Translations under genes and position numbers: made by a program
Part shown: one piece after another, positions 9,093 to 17,191 of the stretch
Layout of the letters: each line of letters opens with the position of its first letter
Position numbering within the stretch: position 1 is the stretch's first letter
Notes under the pieces: model-generated
What the model was told of the DNA's origin: nothing
Databases searched by the model: none
The model's input: only the letters and a program-made list of their open reading frames with translations
Assembly (NCBI GenBank): GCA_039030555.1
Contig: JBCCDY010000003.1
Coordinates: 307,757 to 371,756 of the forward strand
Origin: JBCCDY01 sp039030555
GTDB taxonomy: Bacteria; Bacteroidota; Bacteroidia; Cytophagales; Cyclobacteriaceae
Direction of reading: 5' to 3'
DNA: 64,000 bases

Positions 9093-10806
9093 ATAGTTTT
9101 CTATCGGCGATTTTTTTATCAATTAATTCAGAGCTGCTATCCAATCCTTTAGCCTTTTCCCATTGCTCTACAGCTTCGTCTATTCTACCTAATTTGAATA
9201 AAATATCGCCATAATGTTCTAAGATCGTTGCACTTGGATCCTGAACAGCCGCTTTTTCAATAAACCTCAAGGCCTCTTTGTACTCTTTAACATTGAATAA
9301 AACCCAAGCATGGGTATCTAAAAACGTAGGGTTATCCGGATTTCTCTTAATGAGTTTGGTTGACATTTTTTTAGCTAACTCAAGCTTTTCACCTCGTAAA
9401 GAGAGAAAGTAACTGTAGTTATTCAAGACATGATCAAAATCAGGATTATAATTTAAAGCTGCTTCATAAGCTTCATCAGATCTGGTATGATCTTGCAGTC
9501 CATTGTAGGCATCACCTAACTGAGCATTTATTTGCGCAAGAAGATCAGCATTATTCTTTGAGAGATTCTTACTTGATTCGAATGATTCTACAGCTTCTTC
9601 GTGATTACCTTCGATTAGGTGTGCAGTACCATTCATATAAAAAATAATACCCTGATTCGGGAAATATTCAATTGCTCGTTCCGAATAATCAATGGCTTCA
9701 GCGTATTTTTGAAGATCGAAGCAGATGGATAATATGTTCTGCCAAACATTATAGTTAGATCCATCAATTCCGGCAGCCTCTGCATATTTTTCTAATGCCG
9801 ATTCTTTATTTCCAATTCTCAAATAATAATCTCCGTAAACCGCTAGTAGGTTAGCATTTTCCGGATAGTTTTCCAGTGAAATCTCTAATAGCTGACCAAG
9901 TTGTTTTTCAACATCTATATTCGGTAGTTCGAGTATCTTACCAGAGATGATCTCCACTTTTCGATCTACTGTGATCACCGAACTTTCAAAGCTCTTCAGC
10001 AAATATTCGTTGGCTTTATCAAAATCTCCGGTTTTAGTATAAAGCTCATAAAGTGCTAAATAGGGTTCAGGACTATCCGGATTTTTGAAAATAAATTCTT
10101 CAATGTGGGGTAAAGCTTCTTTCTCACGTCCGTTACTAAAGTATATCTTCACAAGATTATATAAATACTCGTACTGAGATGGAAAAGCAGAATACAGTTT
10201 AATGGCCTCTTTCGCTGCGCCATCAACATCGTTCGTTTTCAGATAAATATTTTGCTTTTGAAAAGTCACTTCGGGAGAAACACCGTAATAGTCTTCCCAT
10301 CGGTTATAAGTATCCAGAGCTTTTTGATAGTCTGGAATGAAAAGATAAATGAGTGCGAGATCAGGGAGGTTATTTTCTGAACCCTCTATGTTACTCAGCA
10401 TTTCCTCATACGTTTTGGCGGCTTCTGTTAAATCGCCAAGCGCTTTATATGATTCCGCAATCAATTTAAAGTAAAACTGATTTTCAGGGCTCAGGTCCTT
10501 CGCTTTTAAAGAATACTTCAGGGCATTCTGAAAGTCTTTTTCATAATAAAGGACTTGCGCAATCTTATAATTAGCTGCTGAGTTAGTTGGAATAACTTCC
10601 AGTGATTTTTCAAATAAGCTATAGGCTTTTGCATAGTCTTCGAGAATAAAATACTTCTCGGCGTCGAGAAAGTATTTTTCAGCTACAATACTATCCTGAT
10701 AGGTAGGAGTAGAAACTTTTTTCTTCTTTTTCTGCGCCCAGCTCTCTTGCTGGAAGACGAATATCAGGAGGAAATAGATAAGAAGTTTAATCGAAAAGCC
10801 TTGCAT
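9085..10806 (-). CDS. Secreted tetratricopeptide-repeat protein
   Basis: A 573-residue protein with a signal peptide (about 1-24, ending ESWAQ) followed by a lysine cluster and then a nearly continuous array of TPR helices. Repeat-typical segments include AKAYSLFEKSLEVIPTNSAA, AIDYSERAIEYFPNQGIIF, and EAYEAALNYNPDFDHVLNNY. TPR arrays are protein-binding scaffolds; no catalytic domain is visible. It starts 5 bases after the nucleotidyltransferase gene ends and overlaps the DUF4292 lipoprotein gene by 8 bases, implying one operon. The link to LPS, lipoprotein or outer-membrane biogenesis is suggested only by the neighbours. Confidence 0.85.
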   Translation of the reverse strand: MQGFSIKLLIYFLLIFVFQQESWAQKKKKKVSTPTYQDSIVAEKYFLDAEKYFILEDYAKAYSLFEKSLEVIPTNSAANYKIAQVLYYEKDFQNALKYSLKAKDLSPENQFYFKLIAESYKALGDLTEAAKTYEEMLSNIEGSENNLPDLALIYLFIPDYQKALDTYNRWEDYYGVSPEVTFQKQNIYLKTNDVDGAAKEAIKLYSAFPSQYEYLYNLVKIYFSNGREKEALPHIEEFIFKNPDSPEPYLALYELYTKTGDFDKANEYLLKSFESSVITVDRKVEIISGKILELPNIDVEKQLGQLLEISLENYPENANLLAVYGDYYLRIGNKESALEKYAEAAGIDGSNYNVWQNILSICFDLQKYAEAIDYSERAIEYFPNQGIIFYMNGTAHLIEGNHEEAVESFESSKNLSKNNADLLAQINAQLGDAYNGLQDHTRSDEAYEAALNYNPDFDHVLNNYSYFLSLRGEKLELAKKMSTKLIKRNPDNPTFLDTHAWVLFNVKEYKEALRFIEKAAVQDPSATILEHYGDILFKLGRIDEAVEQWEKAKGLDSSSELIDKKIADRKLYE

Positions 10807-10811
10807 TAAAT

Positions 10812-11813
10812 TTATTTGATCACATTATAATCTCCCACACTTAGATCTTCAGGCTGCTTTTTAATTTCAACAAAGTTTCCAATCATAGAGTTTTCCAAAT
10901 TGACATTACTTAAGGACGCATTTTGTTGAATAATGGAGTTTTCTATAACCGAATGACTTATTTCAGAATTCTCCCCAACCGAAACATGAGGACCAATCAC
11001 TGAATTAGAAATTTTAACTCCTTCTCCTATAAATACAGGTTCTATAATTGTTGAATTCGAAATTTCAGCCGATGAAGAAACAAGATCTTTATCTTTTATA
11101 AATTCTAAGTAACGCTGATTCGTATTAACGGTTACATCTTTATTTCCACAGTCTAGCCATTCTTTTACAGTACCGGGAGCGAATTTCGATCCCTTGTTTT
11201 TCATATTATCAAGGGCGTTGGTGATTTGATACTCACCTTTATCTTTAATGTCGTTATCAATTAAATATTGGAGCTCGTCTCTTAAGTAAGCCCCATCTTT
11301 AAAGTAGTAGATTCCTATGATGGCTAAGTCAGATACAAACTCTTCTGGTTTCTCCACAAAGTCTGTGATATTTCCCGATTCGTTGACTTTTACCACACCA
11401 AATGCTCTTGGATCCTCAACTTTTTGAGTCCAGATTACTCCATCTTTAGTTTGGTCAATGGAAAAGTCGGCTTTGAAGAGCGTGTCGGCAAATGCTACGA
11501 TCACATTACCTTCTAGAACTTCTTTTGCACAAAGAATAGCATGTGCGGTACCCAATTTCTCTTTTTGATAAAATATTTTAGCCTTGGAGTTTACTGATTC
11601 TGCAATATCATGAAGTTGCTTTTCTACTTCATCACCGAAATCTCCAATTATAAATCCGATTTCATCTACGGGCTCATTACATAATTCCACGATATCTTCT
11701 ACTAGTCTATGGACTATAGGCTTTCCTGCAATTGGAATTAAAGGTTTTGGAACTGTTAAAGTATGAGGTCTTAATCTTGTGCCTCTTCCAGCCATTGGAA
11801 TAACGATCTTCAT
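10812..11813 (-). CDS. Sugar-phosphate nucleotidyltransferase with left-handed beta-helix tail
   Basis: This enzyme should transfer a nucleotidyl group from an NTP to a sugar 1-phosphate, making an activated sugar for polysaccharide synthesis. The N-terminal 240 residues form the Rossmann-like NTP_transferase domain with the pyrophosphorylase signature GRGTRLRPHTLTVPKP (about 9-24) and AGKP. From about residue 255, hexapeptide-like turns (SNSTIIEPVFIGEGVKIS, NSVIGPHVSVGENS) form a left-handed beta-helix. It resembles glucose-1-phosphate thymidylyltransferase-type enzymes, but the exact sugar and nucleotide cannot be read from sequence. At 333 residues it is of normal length. It lies between dut and the TPR gene, separated by 34 and 5 bases. 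Confidence 0.85.
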   Translation of the reverse strand: MKIVIPMAGRGTRLRPHTLTVPKPLIPIAGKPIVHRLVEDIVELCNEPVDEIGFIIGDFGDEVEKQLHDIAESVNSKAKIFYQKEKLGTAHAILCAKEVLEGNVIVAFADTLFKADFSIDQTKDGVIWTQKVEDPRAFGVVKVNESGNITDFVEKPEEFVSDLAIIGIYYFKDGAYLRDELQYLIDNDIKDKGEYQITNALDNMKNKGSKFAPGTVKEWLDCGNKDVTVNTNQRYLEFIKDKDLVSSSAEISNSTIIEPVFIGEGVKISNSVIGPHVSVGENSEISHSVIENSIIQQNASLSNVNLENSMIGNFVEIKKQPEDLSVGDYNVIK

Positions 11814-11847
11814 ATCTTTTGTGACTTAACTATTTTAAGGTTTTTGA

Positions 11848-12282
11848 TTATTTCTTCCCGGTACTTCCATAACCGCCTGCTCCACGTTCTGTTTCGCTTA
11901 ACTCCTCTACTTTTTCCCAGGCTACTTTTTCATATTTAGCTACTATCATCTGAGCAATTCTTTCGCCATTTTCTATAGAGAAGGATTCATTCGATAAATT
12001 AATCAACAAAACTTTTATTTCGCCTCTATAATCTGCGTCTATAGTTCCGGGAGAATTTAGTATGGTAATCCCATTTTTATACGCTAGTCCACTTCTTGGC
12101 CTTATTTGAGCTTCTGTACCCTCTTCAAGTTGAATAAATAATCCAGTAGGGATAAGTGCTCTTTGCATAGGCTCCAGCACAATAGGTTTTTCCAAGTTTG
12201 CCCTTAAATCCAATCCTGCAGAATGCTCCGTTTGATACTCAGGTAAAGAATGTGACGATTTATTGATTACTCGAACTGACAT
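11848..12282 (-). CDS. dut: dUTP diphosphatase (trimeric dUTPase)
   Basis: Hydrolyses dUTP to dUMP and pyrophosphate, keeping uracil out of DNA and supplying dUMP for thymidylate synthesis. The 144-residue protein has all five trimeric dUTPase motifs: AGLDLRAN (motif 1), RPRSGLAYKNG (motif 2), GTIDADYRGEIKVLLINLS (motif 3, with the catalytic Asp), GERIAQMIV (motif 4) and the C-terminal P-loop-like GAGGYGSTGK (motif 5). It begins about 105 bases downstream of the crotonase gene, from which it is separated by a terminator-like hairpin, so it probably has its own promoter and leads the downstream envelope operon. Confidence 0.95.
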   Translation of the reverse strand: MSVRVINKSSHSLPEYQTEHSAGLDLRANLEKPIVLEPMQRALIPTGLFIQLEEGTEAQIRPRSGLAYKNGITILNSPGTIDADYRGEIKVLLINLSNESFSIENGERIAQMIVAKYEKVAWEKVEELSETERGAGGYGSTGKK

Positions 12283-12306
12283 ATACTTTCAAAGGATGAC
12301 AAAGGT

Positions 12307-12342
12307 AGAAAATCAGGCCATTAATTTTCATTAAAAGGCCTG
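12307..12342 (-). terminator. Terminator-like hairpin after the crotonase gene
   Basis: On the minus strand the arms CAGGCC and GGCCTG (12342-12337 and 12319-12314) close an inner TTAAT/ATTAA stem with a GAAA loop, followed by ATTTTCT. It lies between the crotonase and dut genes in the direction of transcription. The U-run is broken by a C, so termination may be partial. Confidence 0.5.
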
Positions 12343-12387
12343 TTCTATTGTATTTAGTTATCCATGTTGAAATTGGATAATCTATGC

Positions 12388-13176
12388 TTATTCCCCTTTG
12401 AATTCAGGCTTGCGTTTTTCCAGAAATGCTGAAGTGCCTTCCTTGAAATCCTGACTTTTACAGCAATTGGCAAAACTATTAGCCTCTGTTTGATATCCGT
12501 TTCGGTCAGATAGAAATACTGAGTTTACACAGTCAATCACCATTCCTATCGCCAAGGGTGCTTTCTGGATGATCTTCAATAAAAACTCTTCTGTTTTAGG
12601 AAGAAGCTGTTCCGGGTCGTCGACTACATAATTAGCAAGTCCTGTTTTCTCTGCTTCGACGGCATTCATTTGGTTTCCGGTTAACATTAGCTCAAGTGCT
12701 TTGCCCTTACCTACCAGTTGTGTTAGTCTTTGAGTTCCTCCATAACCCGGTATAATTCCCAAGTTTACCTCAGGCTGTCCGAATTTTGCATTGGCAGAAG
12801 CAATTCTAAGGTGACAAGCCATTGCCAGTTCGCAACCTCCGCCTAAGGCAAAGCCATTAACAGCGGCGATGATAGGCTTAGGAGATTCTTCAATCATGCC
12901 GAACACCTCTTGTCCATTTTCTGAAAACTTTCGAGCATTTACTTCACTAACCTCAGCTATTTCACTTATATCAGCTCCGGCAACGAAGGCTTTTTCTCCT
13001 GCTCCAGTAATAATCACACCTTTGATCTCCGCATCATCATATACGTTTTGTATGGCCTGCCTGATTTCTTCGATGGTTTCTGTATTCAAGGCATTCAATT
13101 TATCCGGTCTGTTGACGGTTATAATTTGAATACCTTGTTCTTTATTGGTTATAGATAAATTATTGAATTGACTCAT
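12388..13176 (-). CDS. Enoyl-CoA hydratase/isomerase family protein (crotonase)
   Basis: A 262-residue crotonase-fold enzyme, probably hydrating short-chain enoyl-CoA (3-hydroxybutyryl-CoA type) in fatty-acid or butyrate-type metabolism. The oxyanion-hole segments are clear: KAFVAGADISE around residue 65 and ALGGGCELAMACHLRIAS around 110. The two catalytic glutamates of true hydratases are present in GGGCELAM and in QPEVNLGIIPGYGGTQRL. I chose the ATG at 13176; a TTG two codons upstream is possible but adds nothing. The gene is monocistronic by spacing. Crotonase paralogues differ in substrate, so the exact reaction is unassigned. Confidence 0.88.
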   Translation of the reverse strand: MSQFNNLSITNKEQGIQIITVNRPDKLNALNTETIEEIRQAIQNVYDDAEIKGVIITGAGEKAFVAGADISEIAEVSEVNARKFSENGQEVFGMIEESPKPIIAAVNGFALGGGCELAMACHLRIASANAKFGQPEVNLGIIPGYGGTQRLTQLVGKGKALELMLTGNQMNAVEAEKTGLANYVVDDPEQLLPKTEEFLLKIIQKAPLAIGMVIDCVNSVFLSDRNGYQTEANSFANCCKSQDFKEGTSAFLEKRKPEFKGE

Positions 13177-13398
13177 AATCAAAAGTTAATGCTGCAAAAT
13201 ATGAATTGTCACAGAGTTAGATAAGTTTTTAGGAAGATTAATTGGCTAGTAAACAACTTCATGTTTTCTTTTTCAAGATTAAATAAAAATAACTTATGCG
13301 TTATTTATCCGCCTACTTTATAGTAAATTTAGTATTAAATAAACTCGTCTAGTAGCTTTTTAAGTTTTGTCTGCTATTTAGCATTAAATAAAGTATGT

Positions 13399-14652
13399 AT
13401 GAAGGAAATTTTGTTTTGTATATGTAGTTTATTGCAGCTTTCCATTATAAATAATTTATTAGGACAAACCTGCCCTACAACCCTAATGGGGAATAATCCA
13501 ACAATTAGTTCTCCATGCACAGGTGATATAAACATTATTAATGTAGGTAATGGGGCTAATAATAACGTTACAATTGATGCTGCTGTCACTGGAAATATAA
13601 CTTTGAATGATCAACAAGTGGATTTTACAATTACATCGTCAGGAAGTGTATCGGGTAACGTTGTAATAAATGATCAACAAGTTGACCTTGTTATACAGGG
13701 CAATATTGGAGGTAACCTTGATATCAATAATCAGCAAATTAATCTTGATTTAAGTGCTGATATAGGAGGGATTTTAGATTTAGGTCAACAGCAGGTTGAT
13801 GTTGATGTTACAGGTAATTCTACGGTAGGTTCGATCGTCACATCTGGACAACAAAATGATTTTATAGTAGATAATGGAGATGCTGGGGTTAAAATCGTAT
13901 TGACAGTGGAAAATGACGTATGTGTGGAAGATCAACAAAACTCAATTCAGACTTCTTCGGATGATGAGGTTATTATTCTAGGGACTGTGAAATGTACAGG
14001 GACGGGATGTGATCAATTTAATTTTGTAGGAAATATTAGCGCGTCTTCGTGTTCAGCAGAATCCGGTAATTTTTGTACAGATGCAGACCTTACTGTTGAC
14101 CCTGCTCTTCCAATAGAACTACTTTCATTTGATATAAATCCGCTAGTACAATTCATCGAAATTAATTGGAGTACAGCCAGCGAACTAAATAATGATTTTT
14201 TCACCATTGAGCGATCCCGAGACCCTTTTAACTTTGAACCTATTGCTACTATTCAGGGAGCTGGAAATTCCAGCCAAATATTAAGCTATACGTATGAAGA
14301 TGAAAGACCTCTTTCGGGTATTTCTTACTACAGGCTTAGACAAACCGATTTTGACGGAACGACCGAAGCCTTTGATATTCGTGCTGTAGAATTTAATGGA
14401 AATATAGATCCGGGTTTTAAAGTTTTAAAAAACCCAAGCTCTGAAGGCCAGCTTCAAATATTTAATTCCTTGGATGATGATCGCTACAGCTGCCTTTTTT
14501 ATTCTACAAGTGGTGTTTTGCTTCAACAACAAAAACTTCAAAGAGGCGAGAATAATTTACCTTTCAAAGGTCGCAACCAGAATCTTATAATTGTTCAGGT
14601 AAGAAATCCATTAGGGCAAAAAGTATTGAATGAACGGGTCATTATTAATTAG
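13399..14652 (+). CDS. Secreted Gln-ladder repeat (beta-solenoid) protein with T9SS-type C-terminus
   Basis: A 417-residue predicted secreted protein that I cannot assign to a named family. A signal peptide (about 1-23) is followed by five clear repeats of 19-21 residues at about 65-163, each built as G-x-h-x-h-x-x-Q-Q-x-(D/N)-h-x-h. The Gln pair falls at 72, 93, 112, 131 and 151, with weaker copies at 45-64 and 164-183. This periodicity suits a beta-solenoid with stacked Gln side chains. A Cys-rich stretch (about 175-226) follows, then PIELLSFD and an Fn3-like module (INWSTASELNNDFFTIERS, SYYRLRQTDFDG) common in Bacteroidota exported proteins. The last 75 residues look like a divergent T9SS type A sorting domain. 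The stop overlaps the stop of the converging tdh gene. Confidence 0.75.
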   Translation: MKEILFCICSLLQLSIINNLLGQTCPTTLMGNNPTISSPCTGDINIINVGNGANNNVTIDAAVTGNITLNDQQVDFTITSSGSVSGNVVINDQQVDLVIQGNIGGNLDINNQQINLDLSADIGGILDLGQQQVDVDVTGNSTVGSIVTSGQQNDFIVDNGDAGVKIVLTVENDVCVEDQQNSIQTSSDDEVIILGTVKCTGTGCDQFNFVGNISASSCSAESGNFCTDADLTVDPALPIELLSFDINPLVQFIEINWSTASELNNDFFTIERSRDPFNFEPIATIQGAGNSSQILSYTYEDERPLSGISYYRLRQTDFDGTTEAFDIRAVEFNGNIDPGFKVLKNPSSEGQLQIFNSLDDDRYSCLFYSTSGVLLQQQKLQRGENNLPFKGRNQNLIIVQVRNPLGQKVLNERVIIN

Positions 14653-15602
14653 GAAGCTGTATTTACCAGACTTTGTGCTTTCAAGTTTTTAAGAATGTCC
14701 TCAGTCATGGAATTCAGATCATATTGATGATTCCATCCCCAATCGGCTCTGGCATGAGAATCATCAATTGAATGAGGCCAGGAATTGGCAATTTTCTGTC
14801 TAAAATCAGGCTCATATTCAATTTCGAAGCCTTTCTCTAATCTTAAAATGCTGTTATATATTTCAGAAGGAGAAAAACTCATAGCCGCCAGATTATAGCT
14901 CGACCGAATATTAATTTTTTCTTTAGGGGCTTCCATGAGGTCAATTGTAGCTTTTACCGCATCGGGCATGTACATCATAGGGAGCAGCGTATCTTTTGAT
15001 AAAAAGCATTGGAAGACTTCTTTATTGATAGCCTTATGAAAAATATCGACGGCGTAATCTGTTGTACCACCTCCAGGCAGAGATTTATAACCTATAAGCC
15101 CAGGGTATCTTAAGCTCCTTACATCTACCTGATATTTTTGATGATAATATTCACACCAACGCTCACCTGCAAGCTTAGTCATCCCATAAACCGTATCAGG
15201 TTCCATGATCGTTTGCTGTGGTGTCATTTTTTTAGGAGTAGTTGGTCCGAATACCGCTATTGAACTCGGCCAGTAAACTTTTAGACTTTTGCTTCTCGCT
15301 AATTCCAGAACATTGAGTAATCCTTGCATATTTACCTCCCAGGTGAGAAGAGGCTTTTGTTCTCCAACAGCTGACAATATCGCCGCAAGCAGATAAACTT
15401 GAGTTATCTCATGCTTATCGATCACTTCTTCCAGTCTTTTTGAATCTAAAACATCCAGATGTTCAAATAAACAGCTATTGCAGTTCGAGATTTCTTTTTT
15501 ATCGGAGCCTATAACGTTGTCGTATCCGAACTTGCCCTGAAGCTCTGATAGCAATTCGGTTCCGAATTGACCATTGGAGCCCACAATTAATATCTTCTGC
15601 AT
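14649..15602 (-). CDS. tdh: L-threonine 3-dehydrogenase, NAD-dependent epimerase type
   Basis: Oxidises L-threonine to 2-amino-3-ketobutyrate with NAD+, the first step of threonine catabolism. At 317 residues it belongs to the short-chain epimerase-like TDH family rather than the zinc-dependent one. Visible motifs are the Rossmann turn GSNGQFG (8-14) and the catalytic pair Tyr139/Lys143 in TVYGMTKLAGERW. WPSSIAVFGPTTPK (111-124) holds the conserved serine region. The assignment is strengthened by kbl, the second enzyme of the pathway, encoded divergently 392 bases away. Its stop codon overlaps that of the converging solenoid gene (14649-14652), leaving no intergenic space. Confidence 0.88.
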   Translation of the reverse strand: MQKILIVGSNGQFGTELLSELQGKFGYDNVIGSDKKEISNCNSCLFEHLDVLDSKRLEEVIDKHEITQVYLLAAILSAVGEQKPLLTWEVNMQGLLNVLELARSKSLKVYWPSSIAVFGPTTPKKMTPQQTIMEPDTVYGMTKLAGERWCEYYHQKYQVDVRSLRYPGLIGYKSLPGGGTTDYAVDIFHKAINKEVFQCFLSKDTLLPMMYMPDAVKATIDLMEAPKEKINIRSSYNLAAMSFSPSEIYNSILRLEKGFEIEYEPDFRQKIANSWPHSIDDSHARADWGWNHQYDLNSMTEDILKNLKAQSLVNTAS

Positions 15603-15738
15603 GGATTGGGGTTAATAAGTTTCAAAGTTAGTAATTAGACGGTAAGCAAAAATACTTTAATATTTAATCAATTAAGGTGAATAAAGAATTAGCATATTTG
15701 TTCATGATCTGTCGTATTATATTTTCGAGTTCAAGCTT

Positions 15739-15990
15739 ATGACTGATTTTGAAGCGTATTTGATTTTAAAAAAAATCGATCCTCTGAAGTTTAAAAAAGA
15801 GGAGCCTGAGCGATGGAGCGAATTCTCTAAAATTTTCGAAGAGGTTCATCCGGATAGTTTTACGGCACAAAAGCTATTTCTTATAAATAAGTTAAGAAGG
15901 CTATATCATTACAAACCTTTAGAAGAGGCTAAACCAGAGCCTAAGAGAACGGTTATGAAACCAAAAATGAAACCACTACCAAAGAAATGA
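15739..15990 (+). CDS. Small basic hypothetical protein upstream of kbl
   Basis: An 83-residue protein with no family I recognise. It begins MTDFEAYLILKKIDPLKFK, is helical and highly charged, and ends in a Lys/Pro-rich tail (PKRTVMKPKMKPLPKK) that looks disordered. There is no signal peptide or membrane segment. It stops 4 bases before the kbl ATG, so the two are almost certainly cotranscribed, and the frame shows good codon use throughout. Candidate roles such as RNA binding or enzyme partner are guesses. Its reality rests on spacing, codon use and an in-frame ATG. Confidence 0.7.
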   Translation: MTDFEAYLILKKIDPLKFKKEEPERWSEFSKIFEEVHPDSFTAQKLFLINKLRRLYHYKPLEEAKPEPKRTVMKPKMKPLPKK

Positions 15991-15994
15991 AATT

Positions 15995-17191
15995 ATGATA
16001 GGAGCGTTGCAAATTAGACTTCAGGGAGAAATAAAAGAACTGAAAGAAGCTGGATTATTTAAAGAAGAAAGGATTATTACCACCCCGCAAGCCGCTGATA
16101 TTAAAACCTCTTCAGGAAAGAGTGTAATTAATTTTTGTGCGAATAATTACCTGGGGCTTTCATCAAACTCCAAAGTCATTGAAGCCGCCAAAAAAACCAT
16201 TGATGACCACGGTTTTGGAATGTCGTCAGTACGGTTCATTTGTGGGACCCAGGATATTCATAAAGAACTTGAAGAGAAAATATCTTCATTTCTGGGTATG
16301 GAAGATACGATTCTATATGCAGCAGCTTTCGATGCAAATGGTGGCGTCTTCGAACCACTGTTGTTTGCCGAGGATGCTATAATATCTGATTCCTTGAACC
16401 ACGCTTCCATTATAGACGGCGTGAGGTTATGTAAGGCCCAGAGGTATCGTTATACCCATAATAATATGGATGATCTGGAAGCAAAATTAAAGGAGGCTTC
16501 TTCCGCGAGGACTAAAATTATCGTAACCGATGGTGTTTTTTCCATGGATGGTACGATAGCCCAACTCGATAAGATCTGTGATCTAGCCGAAAAATATGAT
16601 GCACTTGTTATGACTGACGAGTGTCACTCCACCGGTTTTATGGGTAAAACTGGTAGAGGTGTTCATGAGTACCGCGATGTTATGGGAAGAGTTGATATTA
16701 TAACAGGGACACTCGGAAAAGCCCTTGGTGGTGCATCGGGAGGTTTTACCAGTGCGAAGAAAGAAATTGTGGAAATCTTAAGACAGCGTTCAAGACCATA
16801 TCTTTTCTCGAATACACTAGCACCTTCCATTGTAGGAGCCTCCATCGCTGTGATAGATATGCTTTCAGAAACAACAGAATTAAGGGACAAGCTAGAAGAA
16901 AACACTAGGTATTTCAGAAAGTCTATTGAACAGGTTGGGTTCGATGTCAAGCCCGGAGAACATCCTATCGTTCCGGTGATGTTATATGACGCACCATTAT
17001 CACAAAAATTTGCTGAAAAACTCCTTGATGAGGGTATTTACGTTATTGGATTTTACTATCCAGTGGTTCCAAAGGGTGAGGCTCGAATTCGTGTTCAAAT
17101 TTCGGCAGTACATGAAAAAGAACACCTGGATGCTGCCATATCAGCATTCAAAAAAGTAGGTAGAGAACTAGGGGTTATTAGCGAACATTAG
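15995..17191 (+). CDS. kbl: Glycine C-acetyltransferase (2-amino-3-ketobutyrate CoA ligase)
   Basis: Cleaves 2-amino-3-ketobutyrate with CoA to glycine and acetyl-CoA, completing threonine breakdown begun by Tdh. It is a 398-residue fold-type I PLP enzyme. The Schiff-base lysine is K242 in GTLGKALGGASGG; the cofactor-contacting D208 and H211 lie in MTDECHSTGFMG. NNYLGLSSN (50-58) and SDSLNHASIIDG (131-142) are characteristic of the alpha-oxoamine synthase family. A close alternative is 8-amino-7-oxononanoate synthase (BioF), but the adjacent tdh favours Kbl. The 3' end overlaps the converging cdaA gene by 14 bases, and a strong terminator starts on the last base of the stop codon. Confidence 0.93.
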   Translation: MIGALQIRLQGEIKELKEAGLFKEERIITTPQAADIKTSSGKSVINFCANNYLGLSSNSKVIEAAKKTIDDHGFGMSSVRFICGTQDIHKELEEKISSFLGMEDTILYAAAFDANGGVFEPLLFAEDAIISDSLNHASIIDGVRLCKAQRYRYTHNNMDDLEAKLKEASSARTKIIVTDGVFSMDGTIAQLDKICDLAEKYDALVMTDECHSTGFMGKTGRGVHEYRDVMGRVDIITGTLGKALGGASGGFTSAKKEIVEILRQRSRPYLFSNTLAPSIVGASIAVIDMLSETTELRDKLEENTRYFRKSIEQVGFDVKPGEHPIVPVMLYDAPLSQKFAEKLLDEGIYVIGFYYPVVPKGEARIRVQISAVHEKEHLDAAISAFKKVGRELGVISEH

